Shown here one piece after another: positions 25,942 to 35,600 of a stretch of 64,000 nucleotides of DNA. The first letter of the stretch is position 1, and every line of letters starts with the position of its first letter. The notes under the pieces were generated by a model, which made no database searches, was not told where the DNA came from, and worked only from the letters and a program-made list of their open reading frames with translations. Origin of the DNA: Actinomycetota bacterium (lineage in GTDB: Bacteria > Actinomycetota > Actinomycetes > Mycobacteriales > Micromonosporaceae); the NCBI GenBank assembly GCA_005885555.1, contig VAWN01000023.1, positions 346,675 through 410,674 on the forward strand, in the 5' to 3' direction. The position numbers and the translations under genes are program-made.

Positions 25942-28900
25942 GTGGGGCTGACGGTGCCGGCCGTGACCACGACACCCGCCCCCCTCCCGGAGCCGGAGGT
26001 ACCACTTCGCCCGCTCGGCCGTCGTGAACACGCGTTCTGGATCCTGTCGCAGCTGGCTCCCGGGTCGGGCGTGTCCCACCTGACGGTCGCGTTCCGCACC
26101 GTCGGCACCCTGCGCTGGTGGCCGCTGCACGCCGCCGCCAACCACCTCCTGTACCGCCACCCCGCGCTGCGCACGCGGTACCCCCAGGAGGCCGGCGTCC
26201 CGTTGCGGCACCTGAGCGCGGCGACCGACGTCCAGCTCCTGCTCGACACCCGGGCCGTCGCGGAGCGGGACGTCGAGGCCGTCGTGGCGCAGCTCGCGCG
26301 GCACCCCTTCGACCTCGCGACCGAGCTGCCGCTGCGGGTCGCGCTGCTCGACGTCGACACCGGCGGAAGCGTCGTGGTCCTGTCGACCCACCACATCGTC
26401 AGCGACGCGGCGTCGCTGACCGTCCTGGTCCGGGAGCTTTCCGCCGGCTACGACGCGGTCGCCGCGGGGGATCCGGTACCGGCGGCGCTCGCCGACCCGC
26501 TGCCCCTTCGCGACGAACCGGAGGTACCCGCGGACGACCTGGGATTCTGGCGCGAGCAGCTGCGCGACGTCGATCCCGCGGCGATGGTGCTGAGCTGGGC
26601 GAGGCCCAGCCCGGTGAACCCGACGTTCGCCGGCGGTACGGTCACCCGGCGGCTGTCGCCGGACGCGGCGCGCGCCGTCGACGAGCTACGACGGCAGCTG
26701 CGGCTCACCGAGAACCTGGTGCTGCTCACCGGGTACCACCTCCTGCTGTTCCGGCACGGCGCCGGGCCCGACATGGTCGTCGGGGTACCGGTGACCGTGC
26801 GCAAGGACGGCGACGCGGGGATCGGTCTGGGGATCAGCACCCTGCCGCTGCGGCTGCGGGTCGACCGGGCGCTCGGCTTCCGGCAGCTCGCCCGCCAGGT
26901 GCGCGACGCCTTCCTGGCCGGGGTGATGCACTCCGGGGCTTCCGCGGAGGCCCTGCTCGCCGAACTCGGCCACCGGTCGGCGGACTGGCGGGCACCGCTG
27001 TTCCGGCACCTGTTCAACTACCGCCCCTGGGACGAGTCCGACGTGCGGATCGCCGGTGAGAAGCCGACCTTCCTCGACGTGCTGCGGGCGGAGAGCCGGC
27101 TGGACATCGAGCTGTCGGTCATCGGCGGTACCGGTCCCGGCACGCTCGTCGCGACCTACAGCGCCGAGGTCCACGACCGCGAGGACGTCGAGGCGCTGCT
27201 GGAGCGCCTGGAGCAGTTGCTGATCGAGGCCGCGGCCGACGTGGACCGGCCGGTCGGGCTGCTGTCGCTGTGCTCGGCCGCGGACCGGGCCGTCCTCGCC
27301 CGGGCCAACGACACCGCGACCGGCCCGCGCCGGGTCGGTACCGTCCCGGAGATGATCATGGCGGTCGCCCGCGCCCGACCGGACGCGGTCGCGCTGGCGG
27401 GGGAGTGCGGCAGCCTGACCTACCGCCAGCTCGTCGCGCGCGGCGGGCAGGTGGCGCGGGCCCTGGGGCGGGCCGGCGTGGGTACCGGCGACGTCGTCGG
27501 GCTGGCGCTCGGCCGCACGACCGCGATGGTCGCCTCGATGCTCGGCGTCTGGGGAGTCGGGGCCGCCTACCTTCCGCTGGATCCCGACCAGCCCCCGGAA
27601 CGCCTGCGCTATCTGGTCGAGGACGCCGGCGCGCGGGCCGTCATCGTCGGCAGCGGGGACGCCGGATGGGCGGCGGGCCGTCCGGTACTGCGGTGGCTGG
27701 ACCTGGAACCGGCGGACCGGCCGCCGGACGGGCCCCTGGCCGTGGTGCCGGACCGGGGCGCCGCGCGCGCCGACGAGGCCGCCTACGTCATCTACACGTC
27801 GGGATCCACCGGCCGGCCCAAGGGCGTGGCGGTCAGCCACGGGAGCCTGGCGAACGTGGTGCTCTCGTTCGCCGACCTGCTGGGTACGACGGAGCGGGAC
27901 CCGGTCCTGTGGTCGACGACGGTGACCTTCGACATCTCCGCGCTGGAGCTGTTCCTGCCGCTGGTGCGCGGTGGACGCGTGGTCGTCGCCGCGGAGCGGC
28001 ACGGCCTGGACGTCGTCGACCTGATCACCGGCCAGGACGTCCACGTCGTCCAGGGCACGCCCACCTTCTGGCGGGCGGTGCTCCCCGAGGCCGCCGGTGC
28101 GCTGGCCGGCCGCACCGTCCTGTGCGGCGGGGAGCCGCTGGCCGCCGAGCTCGCCAGGGACCTGAAGCGCACCGGATGCCGGCTGTTCAACGCCTACGGG
28201 CCGACCGAGACCACGATCTGGTCGACGGTCGCCGAGGTACCGGACGAGCCGGCCGGGCCGGTGTCGGTCGGCGCTCCGCTGGCGAACACGCAGGTGTTCA
28301 TCGTCGACGGCCACGGTGTGGAGCTGCCGCGCGGGATACCGGGAGAGCTGTGCATCGCCGGCGCCGGGGTGGCGATCGGCTACCTGGGCCGTCCCGACCT
28401 CACGGCGCAACGGTTCGGCACCCACCCGGCCTTCGGCCGCTTCTACCGGACCGGGGACGTGGCCCGGTGGCGCCACGACGGTGCCCTGGAACTGCTCGGC
28501 AGGCAGGACCGGCAGGTCAAGCTCCGCGGCCACCGCATCGAGCTGGGTGAGGTGGAGTCGGTGCTGCGCGAGGCCGACGGCGTGACGGACGCGGTCGCCG
28601 TCGTCACCGGCGACCGGCAGGGACAGGGGCGGTTGCACGCCTTCGTCCGGGTCGGGCCCGGCGTGGCGGTTCCGCAGCTGCCGGAGCGGTTGTGGCGGTA
28701 CCTGCGCGACCGCCTGCCCGACTACAGCCTGCCATCCGGTATCGCGGTGCTCGACGCGTTCCCGGTCACGCCCAACGGGAAGACCGACCACCGTGCCCTG
28801 GCGGAGCGGGTGGCGGCCGCGGACCACCCGGGCGTGCCGGCGCCACCCGAGGACGACGGCGACCTGACGGAGCTCACCACGGCACTGGTCGACCTGTGGC

Positions 28901-29103
28901 GGGAGGCTCTGGTCCGGCCCGGCCTCGGCGCCGACGACAACTTCTTCCTGCACGGGGGCCAGTCGCTGCTGGCTCTCGGTCTGCTGGGACGGGTGCGGGC
29001 GCTGGTGGGGCGCGAGGTACCGGTACGGGCGATCTTCGACCACCCGACGGCGCGCCAGCTGGCGCGGGCCCTGAGCGCGGGGGACCGCCATGTCGTGGCC
29101 TGA
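25942..29103 (+). CDS. NRPS, C-A-T module (cassette 2)
   Basis: Up to 1053 residues; GTG starts at 25942, 25954 and 25963 are in frame, and GGTGGGG favours 25954. The C domain (about 20-440) has THHIVSDA: His and Asp are kept and Gly is replaced by Ala. The adenylation domain (about 450-960) has TSGSTGRPKGV, YGPTETTIW, TGDVARW and the A10 lysine in TPNGKTDHR. The carrier (about 970-1045) has GGQSLLAL. The hand-read pocket is about D-I-L-T-L-G-A-I-W-K, one position from its paralogue at 16605 and close to glycine-type codes. It is the first gene of a six-gene run in which each gene overlaps or nearly touches the next (thioesterase, carrier, LanB-like, PKS, NRPS). No release domain is present. 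Confidence 0.92.
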   Translation: MGLTVPAVTTTPAPLPEPEVPLRPLGRREHAFWILSQLAPGSGVSHLTVAFRTVGTLRWWPLHAAANHLLYRHPALRTRYPQEAGVPLRHLSAATDVQLLLDTRAVAERDVEAVVAQLARHPFDLATELPLRVALLDVDTGGSVVVLSTHHIVSDAASLTVLVRELSAGYDAVAAGDPVPAALADPLPLRDEPEVPADDLGFWREQLRDVDPAAMVLSWARPSPVNPTFAGGTVTRRLSPDAARAVDELRRQLRLTENLVLLTGYHLLLFRHGAGPDMVVGVPVTVRKDGDAGIGLGISTLPLRLRVDRALGFRQLARQVRDAFLAGVMHSGASAEALLAELGHRSADWRAPLFRHLFNYRPWDESDVRIAGEKPTFLDVLRAESRLDIELSVIGGTGPGTLVATYSAEVHDREDVEALLERLEQLLIEAAADVDRPVGLLSLCSAADRAVLARANDTATGPRRVGTVPEMIMAVARARPDAVALAGECGSLTYRQLVARGGQVARALGRAGVGTGDVVGLALGRTTAMVASMLGVWGVGAAYLPLDPDQPPERLRYLVEDAGARAVIVGSGDAGWAAGRPVLRWLDLEPADRPPDGPLAVVPDRGAARADEAAYVIYTSGSTGRPKGVAVSHGSLANVVLSFADLLGTTERDPVLWSTTVTFDISALELFLPLVRGGRVVVAAERHGLDVVDLITGQDVHVVQGTPTFWRAVLPEAAGALAGRTVLCGGEPLAAELARDLKRTGCRLFNAYGPTETTIWSTVAEVPDEPAGPVSVGAPLANTQVFIVDGHGVELPRGIPGELCIAGAGVAIGYLGRPDLTAQRFGTHPAFGRFYRTGDVARWRHDGALELLGRQDRQVKLRGHRIELGEVESVLREADGVTDAVAVVTGDRQGQGRLHAFVRVGPGVAVPQLPERLWRYLRDRLPDYSLPSGIAVLDAFPVTPNGKTDHRALAERVAAADHPGVPAPPEDDGDLTELTTALVDLWREALVRPGLGADDNFFLHGGQSLLALGLLGRVRALVGREVPVRAIFDHPTARQLARALSAGDRHVVA

Positions 29104-29878
29104 CGCGCGGGGTGGCCCGGCCCGCTTCGTCGCCGTCGAGCGGCGCGTGCGGCCCTGCGCCCGGCTCTTCTTCTTCCCGCACGCCGGGGGCGGGCCCTCG
29201 GCCGGCTCGGTCCTGCGTGACCTGCTGCCGCCGCACATCGAGCCGTGGGTGGTCAGCCTGCCGGGGCGCCAGGGGCGGCAGGACGAACCCCCGGCCACCG
29301 ACCTCGACAGTGTCGTGGCCGACCTGGCCGGCGCGCTGGCCGGGTTCGAGGACCTGCCGCACGCGCTGTTCGGGTACTGTGCCGGGGCGCTGCCGGCCCT
29401 GCTGGTCGCCCGCGAAAGCCGGCCCGCCCGGCTGTTCGTCGGGTCGTTCGCCGCGCCCGACGTCGCGTCGATCCCGCGGCGGCTGCACCTGCTGCCGCAC
29501 GACGCGTTCTGGACGGCGGTCCTCGACCAGGGCGGCATACCGCCGCAGCTGGCCCGGCACGAGGAGCTGCGCGCGGTGTTCGAGCCGGTGCTGCGGCAGG
29601 ACTTCGCGCTCTACGCCGGGTACCGGCACCGCGCGGCGCCGCCGATGGACGTGCCGGTCACCGTGCTCGTCGGTCGCGACGACCCGCACCTGGGACGGGG
29701 CGCCGTGCTGGGCTGGCGCAGGCAGAGCCGGTACCCGCTGGACCTGTCCGAGCTGGCCGCCGGGCACTGGCTGCTGGAAGCGGGCGCGGGCGAGCTGGTC
29801 GCGACGATCGCGGACAGGATGGGCGCGGACCTGGACCACGGCCGCCAGCGCGCGATCGCGTCGAGGACGGGCACATGA
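29090..29878 (+). CDS. Type II thioesterase, Cys nucleophile (cassette 2)
   Basis: 262 residues. Thioesterase features are FFPHAGGG near residue 27, VSLPGRQGR, the elbow FGYCAGA with Cys97 in place of Ser, Asp in GRDDPHL and His in AAGHWLL. It starts inside the NRPS gene (14-bp overlap) and ends in ATGA with the carrier gene, so all three should be made together. It is a paralogue of the thioesterase at 25023: both share the FPGRQ/LPGRQ and APDVA-PRxLH stretches. Likely substrates are acyl chains on the neighbouring carriers. Editing, transfer and release cannot be told apart from sequence. Confidence 0.9.
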   Translation: MSWPDARGGPARFVAVERRVRPCARLFFFPHAGGGPSAGSVLRDLLPPHIEPWVVSLPGRQGRQDEPPATDLDSVVADLAGALAGFEDLPHALFGYCAGALPALLVARESRPARLFVGSFAAPDVASIPRRLHLLPHDAFWTAVLDQGGIPPQLARHEELRAVFEPVLRQDFALYAGYRHRAAPPMDVPVTVLVGRDDPHLGRGAVLGWRRQSRYPLDLSELAAGHWLLEAGAGELVATIADRMGADLDHGRQRAIASRTGT

Positions 29879-30240
29879 GCACGCCCGGGATCGTCGGGCG
29901 GTTCGCCGACGCGGTGACGCGCAAGCTCGGCCGGCAGCTCGGGCCGGACGAGAACTTCTTCGACGCGGGGCTGGACTCGGTGACCCTGGAGGCCCTGCAC
30001 GGGCAGGTGACCGTCGGCGCGGCCGGGCGGTACCCGATCACGGATCTGTTCGCCCACCCCAACCTGCGGGCGCTCGCCCGGCGCTGGAGCGACAGCGCCC
30101 GCCGCGACGACAGCACCCACCGCGACGACGGCGGGGATGCCACACCGGCGGTGACCCGGCAGCCGAGGCGTGCCTCCGCCGGCGCCGGGCAGCTCGGGCG
30201 GCGGCGCCGCGAGCTACGCAGCGGCGGTGACGGATCGTGA
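29875..30240 (+). CDS. Free-standing carrier protein with basic tail (cassette 2)
   Basis: 121 residues. The carrier core is residues 1-75, with ENFFDAGLDSVTLEALHG holding the phosphopantetheine Ser (about residue 29). The last 45 residues are disordered and rich in Arg, Ser and Gly, which may be a docking or interaction tail. It overlaps the thioesterase stop by ATGA and lies 13 bp before the LanB-like gene. The GLDS motif is canonical here, unlike GFSS in the cassette 1 carrier. It is the most likely carrier substrate for the LanB-like protein next door, by position only. Confidence 0.88.
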   Translation: MSTPGIVGRFADAVTRKLGRQLGPDENFFDAGLDSVTLEALHGQVTVGAAGRYPITDLFAHPNLRALARRWSDSARRDDSTHRDDGGDATPAVTRQPRRASAGAGQLGRRRRELRSGGDGS

Positions 30241-30253
30241 TGCGGGAGGCGAC

Positions 30254-32602
30254 ATGACCGGGCAACGCGGCCGCATGACCGGCGTCCTGTCCCGCGACGT
30301 CCGCGACGACGTCGTCCGCCTGGACGGCGGCTGGCGGCTGTGGCGGGTGGCCGCGCTGCGCAGCGCCGGACTGCCGTTCGGGGTTGTGCAGGAGCTGGCG
30401 GTACCGGCGCTCCTCGACCAACCCGCGGGATCCGACCGGGACCGGGCGATCCGCGCCGCCCGTACCGCCCAGTTCGACCGGCTGATCCGCAACGAGGTGC
30501 TGCGCGAGGCGCTGGCGTGGCAGAACCCGGCGCTGGCCGACAGCTGGCCGCGTCACTACGCCGACCGGCTCGCCGCCGGTGGCGAGCCGCACCTGGCGAA
30601 CCGCGCCTACCGGGAGGTCGTCCTGGCCCGTTACGCCCAGCGGTACTGCGCCCGGAACGAGTCCATCGGGTTCTTCGGCGCCGTCGCCTGGGCCCGGCTG
30701 GTCGACGCGGACTGCGGCCTGCGGTACAGCGGGGCCGGCGGGGTGCGCCGGCGCACCAGTTTCCTGGAGACCTGGGCGGCGGCCGCGGTGGCGCAGGCGC
30801 TGGAGCGCACCCCCGGGGTCTTCGACCTGCTGCCGGTCCGCCTGCACGCCGCCTGCAGCGTGGCCGGCGGCATGGTACGGGAACCGCGCCGTCCCCCCGT
30901 GCGGTACAGCGGGCTGGCCGGCGCCGTCCTGACCGCGGTGGACGGCGTGCGTACCGTGGGCGCCGTCCTGGCCCACGCCGCGGCGGCCACCGGCGACGAC
31001 GCCGACGAGGTCCGCGCCGAGCTGCTGCGGCTGCGCGACCGCGGGGTGCTGCGCATCGGGTTCCGCGTCCCGCACCACGAGCGGCCGGAGCTGCTGCTGC
31101 GCGGGCAGATCGAGCGGCTGCCCGATCCGTCGGTGCGCGACGGGCTGCTCGCCGCGCTCGACGGGGTGGCCGCGGCCGCCACCGCCGCGGCCGACGCCCG
31201 CGGCCCGGCGGCGGTCACCACCGCGCTCGGGGAGGTGTCGCGCAGCCTGGTTGCCGCCGGCTGCACCGCGGAGTCGACCGGGCGGCGCGCATCGCACGGC
31301 CGCACACCGGTGTACCTGGACTGCCGTCGTGACGTCGACGTGACGCTCGGGGCGGATCTCATCGACGGCCTCGCCACCCCGCTCGGGGTGCTGCTCGACA
31401 GCGCGCGTTGGCTGGCCGCCGAGGTGGCCGACGCGGTGGAGGCCGAACTGCGGCGCTCCTGGCGCTGGCTGCTGACCCGGCGCGACGAGGTGACCCTGGC
31501 CGATCTGCAGTTCGCGGCCGGCGACGTGCTGGCCACCGGTGGGCAGGCGGTTCGGGAGGTCCAGGAGGATTTGCAGCTGCGCTGGTCGGAGATCATCTCG
31601 GCCGGCGCGACGGCGCCGCTGCACCTGCGCGGGGATCGGGTACGCGCCATGGCCGACGCGTTGTTCCCCAGCCCCGGCCCGCTGCGCTGGGCGGCGAGCC
31701 GGCAGCACAGTCCGGACCTGCTGCTGGGCAGGACGGCCGACGGGGCGACCTGCTGGGTACTGGGCGAGCTGCACGTGGCGATGAACACGCTGGAGAGCCG
31801 CCTGTTCCGCACCCAGTGCGACGATCCGGCGGAGCTGGTCGAGTCGACCGCCCGCGACATGAGCCGGGGTCGGGTGGTGCCGGTGTACCCGCGGCACGCG
31901 GCCGGGGCCACCGCACGGACCAGCCCGCCGACCGCGCTCGACCCGCCGGGCCGGTACCGCTACTGGTCCTACGACGCCGACGACGGTCGCGCCGAGGGTG
32001 CGGTCAGCGTGCCGGCCACCGCGGTGACGGTGCACGAGGTGGACGGCCGGCTCATCGGCCGGGCCGAGGGGCACGGCTGGAGCGCGCCGGTGCTGGAGTT
32101 CTTCGGCGAGTTCCTCAGCGCGGTCACGGTGAACCTGTTCACGCTGCGCCCCCGGGCACCGCACCTGTACCGGGTACTGATCGACGACCTCGTCATCTGC
32201 CGGGAGAGCTGGAGCTTCCCGGCGGGCGAGGTGCCGGTACCGGTACGGCCGGGCGGGGACGCCGGGTATCAGCGTCTGCGCGACTGGGGCCGCGCCGCCG
32301 GCATGCCCCGGCACGTCTTCGTGCGCACGCCCGGGGAGCGCAAGCCGTACTACGTGGACTTCGCGGCACCGCTGCTGCTGGCCAACCTCGCCCGGGCGGT
32401 GCGCCGGGCCGCGGAGGCCGACCCGCAGGCGGTGATCGACGTGGTCGAGATGCTGCCGAGCCCCGACCAGCTGTGGCTGACCGATGCCGCCGGCCACCGG
32501 TACACCTCCGAGTTCCGCATGGTCGCCGTCGACGCGCTGGAGCCGGCGGAGGTGGTCACCACCGTGGGCGTCCCCACCGCAGAAAGCCAGGTTGCGCAAT
32601 GA
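30254..32602 (+). CDS. LanB-like lantibiotic dehydratase N-terminal (tRNA-dependent glutamylation-domain) protein
   Basis: 782 residues from ATG 30254, with GGGAGG upstream. The protein matches the N-terminal glutamylation domain of class I lanthipeptide dehydratases (LanB): RYAQRYCARNESIGFFG (about 130-146) parallels the RPTPFGLF region of LanB proteins, and the C-terminal RHVFVRTPGERKPYYVDFAA, EMLPSPDQLWL and HRYTSEFRMVAVD are typical. The separate elimination domain (SpaB_C type, about 300 residues) is absent; size and content fit split LanB glutamyl transferases and PEARL-type peptide aminoacyl-tRNA ligases. Those enzymes esterify Ser/Thr with glutamate, or extend peptide ends, using aminoacyl-tRNA. 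No precursor peptide is seen nearby; instead it is coupled to a carrier protein, and its stop overlaps the PKS start (ATGA). It may use aminoacyl-tRNA on a carrier-bound intermediate. That role is inference. Confidence 0.75.
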   Translation: MTGQRGRMTGVLSRDVRDDVVRLDGGWRLWRVAALRSAGLPFGVVQELAVPALLDQPAGSDRDRAIRAARTAQFDRLIRNEVLREALAWQNPALADSWPRHYADRLAAGGEPHLANRAYREVVLARYAQRYCARNESIGFFGAVAWARLVDADCGLRYSGAGGVRRRTSFLETWAAAAVAQALERTPGVFDLLPVRLHAACSVAGGMVREPRRPPVRYSGLAGAVLTAVDGVRTVGAVLAHAAAATGDDADEVRAELLRLRDRGVLRIGFRVPHHERPELLLRGQIERLPDPSVRDGLLAALDGVAAAATAAADARGPAAVTTALGEVSRSLVAAGCTAESTGRRASHGRTPVYLDCRRDVDVTLGADLIDGLATPLGVLLDSARWLAAEVADAVEAELRRSWRWLLTRRDEVTLADLQFAAGDVLATGGQAVREVQEDLQLRWSEIISAGATAPLHLRGDRVRAMADALFPSPGPLRWAASRQHSPDLLLGRTADGATCWVLGELHVAMNTLESRLFRTQCDDPAELVESTARDMSRGRVVPVYPRHAAGATARTSPPTALDPPGRYRYWSYDADDGRAEGAVSVPATAVTVHEVDGRLIGRAEGHGWSAPVLEFFGEFLSAVTVNLFTLRPRAPHLYRVLIDDLVICRESWSFPAGEVPVPVRPGGDAGYQRLRDWGRAAGMPRHVFVRTPGERKPYYVDFAAPLLLANLARAVRRAAEADPQAVIDVVEMLPSPDQLWLTDAAGHRYTSEFRMVAVDALEPAEVVTTVGVPTAESQVAQ

Positions 32603-35600
32603 CCAGCCTTGTTGAACCCGTGGCCATCATCGGCTTCGCCGGGAAGTTCCCCGGCGCGGGCGACTGCGCGGCCCTGTGGCGGTTGCTGTCCGAGGGACGC
32701 GAAGGGCTGCGCACCCTCACCGACGAGCAGCTCCTCGCGGCCGGCGTGTCACCCGACACCCTGGCCGCGCCGAACTACGTCCGCGTCAACGGCGACATCG
32801 ACGGGCTGGAGCTGTTCGACGCCCCGTTCTTCCGGATGACGCCGCGGGAGGCGACGATCTGCGACCCGCAGCTGCGGATCTTCCTGGAGACCGCCCACGC
32901 CGCTGTCGAGAACGCCGGCCACGACCCGACCCGGCTCAGCGACGTGGGCGTGTTCGCGGCTACCGGGCACAGCCTGTACATGGACCATCAGCTGCAGGGC
33001 ACCGCGCTGGCCGCCGGGCAGCGCGACCTGCTCGCCGGGGTCTTCAACTATCCGGACTACGTGGCGACGCTGACCTCGTACAAGCTCGACTTCACCGGTC
33101 CCAGCCTGACCGTCCTTACCGCGTGCTCCAGCTCGCTGCTGACGCTGCACCTGGCGATCCAGGCGCTCAACAACGGCGAGTGCGGCATGGCGCTCATCGG
33201 CGGTACCGAGGTCGAGACGTGGGGGCAGGGCTACTTCTGGAACAGCGGCGGCCCGCTGAGCCAGGACGGGCACTGCCGGCCATTCGACGCCCATGCGAGC
33301 GGCACGGTGTTCTCCACGGGGGTGGGCGTCGTCGTCCTCAAGCGCCTGCCGGATGCGATCCGCGACGGCGACACCGTCCACGCCGTCGTGCGCGCCACCG
33401 CGGTCAACAACGACGGCGCCGACAAGGTGGGATTCAGCGCGCCGAGCCTGTCCGGCCAGACCGCGGTGGTGGCCGAGGCGCTGGGCGTGGCCGACGTCGA
33501 GCCGGAGTCGATCGGGTACGTGGAGGCGCACGGTACCGGTACCGCGCTGGGCGACCCGATCGAGTTCGCGGCGCTCACCGAAGCGTTCCGCAGGGCGGCC
33601 GGCGGGCGGGAACTTCCGAACGGGTACTGCGGTCTCGGGTCGGTGAAAAGCAACATCGGGCACCTGGGGCATGCGGCGGGCGTGGTGTCGCTCATCAAGG
33701 TGGCGCAGTGCTTCGGCAACGACCTGCTGCCGGCGACGGTCAACCTCAAGGAGCCGAACCCGGCGCTCGCGCTGGACGGATCCCCGTTCTACCTGCTGAC
33801 CGAACCGCGTCCGTGGCCGCGCATCCCCGGCCGCCCGCGCCGGGCCGCAATCAACTCGCTCGGCTTCGGCGGTACCAACGTGCACGCCGTCCTGGAGGAG
33901 CCGCCGCTGCCCGCGGCCACCCCGGTCGCGCAACGGCCGCGGCTGGTGGTGTGGTCGGCGCGCACCGACGCCGCCGAGCGGGACTACCGCGCCGCCCTCG
34001 CCGACCACCTGCGCGAGTCCGGCGACGGGCAGTTCCCGGCGACGGTGTCCACCCTGCAGGAGGGCCGGACCCGCCACCCGGTGCGGGGGTTCGCGGTGGC
34101 GGCGTCGCGGCCCGAGGCGGTCGACGCCGTCGCGCGCGAGTCGTTCACCGCCCGCACGGTCCGCTCCGCCGGCCCGCGTCCGGTGGCGTTCCTCTTCCCG
34201 GGACAGGGCTCCCAGCACGTCGCCATGGCGGCCGGGCTGTACCGCACCGAACCGACGTTCACCGCCGAGCTGGACGCGGCACTGGACGCGCTGGCGGCGG
34301 CCGGGGCGGACGTCCGGCAGCTGTGGTCGGACGGTACCGAGGACGACCTGCTCGACACCGCGGTGGCCCAGCCGCTGCTGTTCGCCGTCGAGTACGCGCT
34401 GGCGAAGATGGTGCTGCACTGGGGCGTCACGCCGTCGGCCATGCTCGGCCACAGCGTCGGCGAGATGGTGGCGGCGGCGGTGGCGGGGATGCTTCCGCTG
34501 TCGTCGGTGGCGGCGATGGTGGCCGCCCGGGGCCGCGCCATGGCGGCGGCGCCGCCGGGAGCCATGGCCGCGGTGCGCGCCCGCGCGGCCGAACTGGGCG
34601 AGCTTCCCGCGGGCGTCACCGTGGCGGCCGAGAACGGGCCGCACCAGACCGTGGTCGCCGGTGCGGAGGAGGACCTGTCCGGATTCCTGTCGGCCCTGGC
34701 CGCGCGCGGGGTTGCGGCGGCGCGCCTGCGCACGGCGCACGCGTTCCACTCGCCATCGATGTCCGCGTCGGCGCGGGCTTTCGCGGCCGAGGTACCGCAC
34801 CTGACGGCTTCGCCGGCGACGGTACCCGTGATCTCCGCGGCCACCGCCCGTCCGCTGACCGTCGAAGAGGCCGGTACCGCCGGGTTCTGGGTGGCGCAGA
34901 TCTGCGCGCCGGTCCGGTTCGGGGCGGCGCTGGACGAGCTGCTCGGCGACGGCGACTGGCTCCTGGTCGAGGTCGGACCGGGGCGCGCGCTCACCTCGGT
35001 GCTGCGCGGCCACCCCGGCGTGACCGAGGGCCGGCACCAGGTGCTGCCGACCCTGCCGAGGCGGCGGGGACAGGTGGACGACCTGCGGTGCGTCCTGGAG
35101 GCGGCCGGCGCGTTGTGGGCGGAGGGGCACGAGCTCGACTGGGCCGCGCTGCGTCCCGGCGAACCGCTGCGCCGCACGCCCGTCCCCGGGTACCCGTACC
35201 AGCGGCGCGCCTACTGGGCCCGACCCGAGCAGGCGGAGGCCCAGCGGCCGCCGGCGCCTGCTGTGCCGGCACCGGTACCCGACGGTGCGGGCACGGCGTT
35301 CAGCGTGCTGCGCTGGGTGGAACGGCCGGCCCCGCCACCGCCCGCGGGTACCGGAACGGCGCCCGCAGCGGCGCCCGCAGCCGTCCTGCTCCCGCCGGAC
35401 CCGCAGATCGCCTTGCACCTGGTGCTGTGCCTGCAGCAGGCGGGTATGCGGATCGTGCCGCTGCGGGCCGGCGAGCGGTACTCCGACGAGGGGGCCGAGT
35501 TCGTCGTCCGCCCCGGCCGGGCCGAGGACCTGGGCCGGGCGCTGCGGACGATCGCGGCCCGGGGCGGGTCGGCCCCTCGACTGGTACACGCGTGCGGCAT

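Noticed and set aside
25928-25951. Seven-codon leader peptide ATG...TGA before the C-A-T NRPS
   Set aside because: Too short and without RBS or attenuator-like structure; probably chance.
25770-26396. Extended N-terminus of the thioesterase at 25023
   Set aside because: The upstream extension is low-complexity, overlaps the divergent NRPS start and its C domain, and the thioesterase homology begins at 25769.
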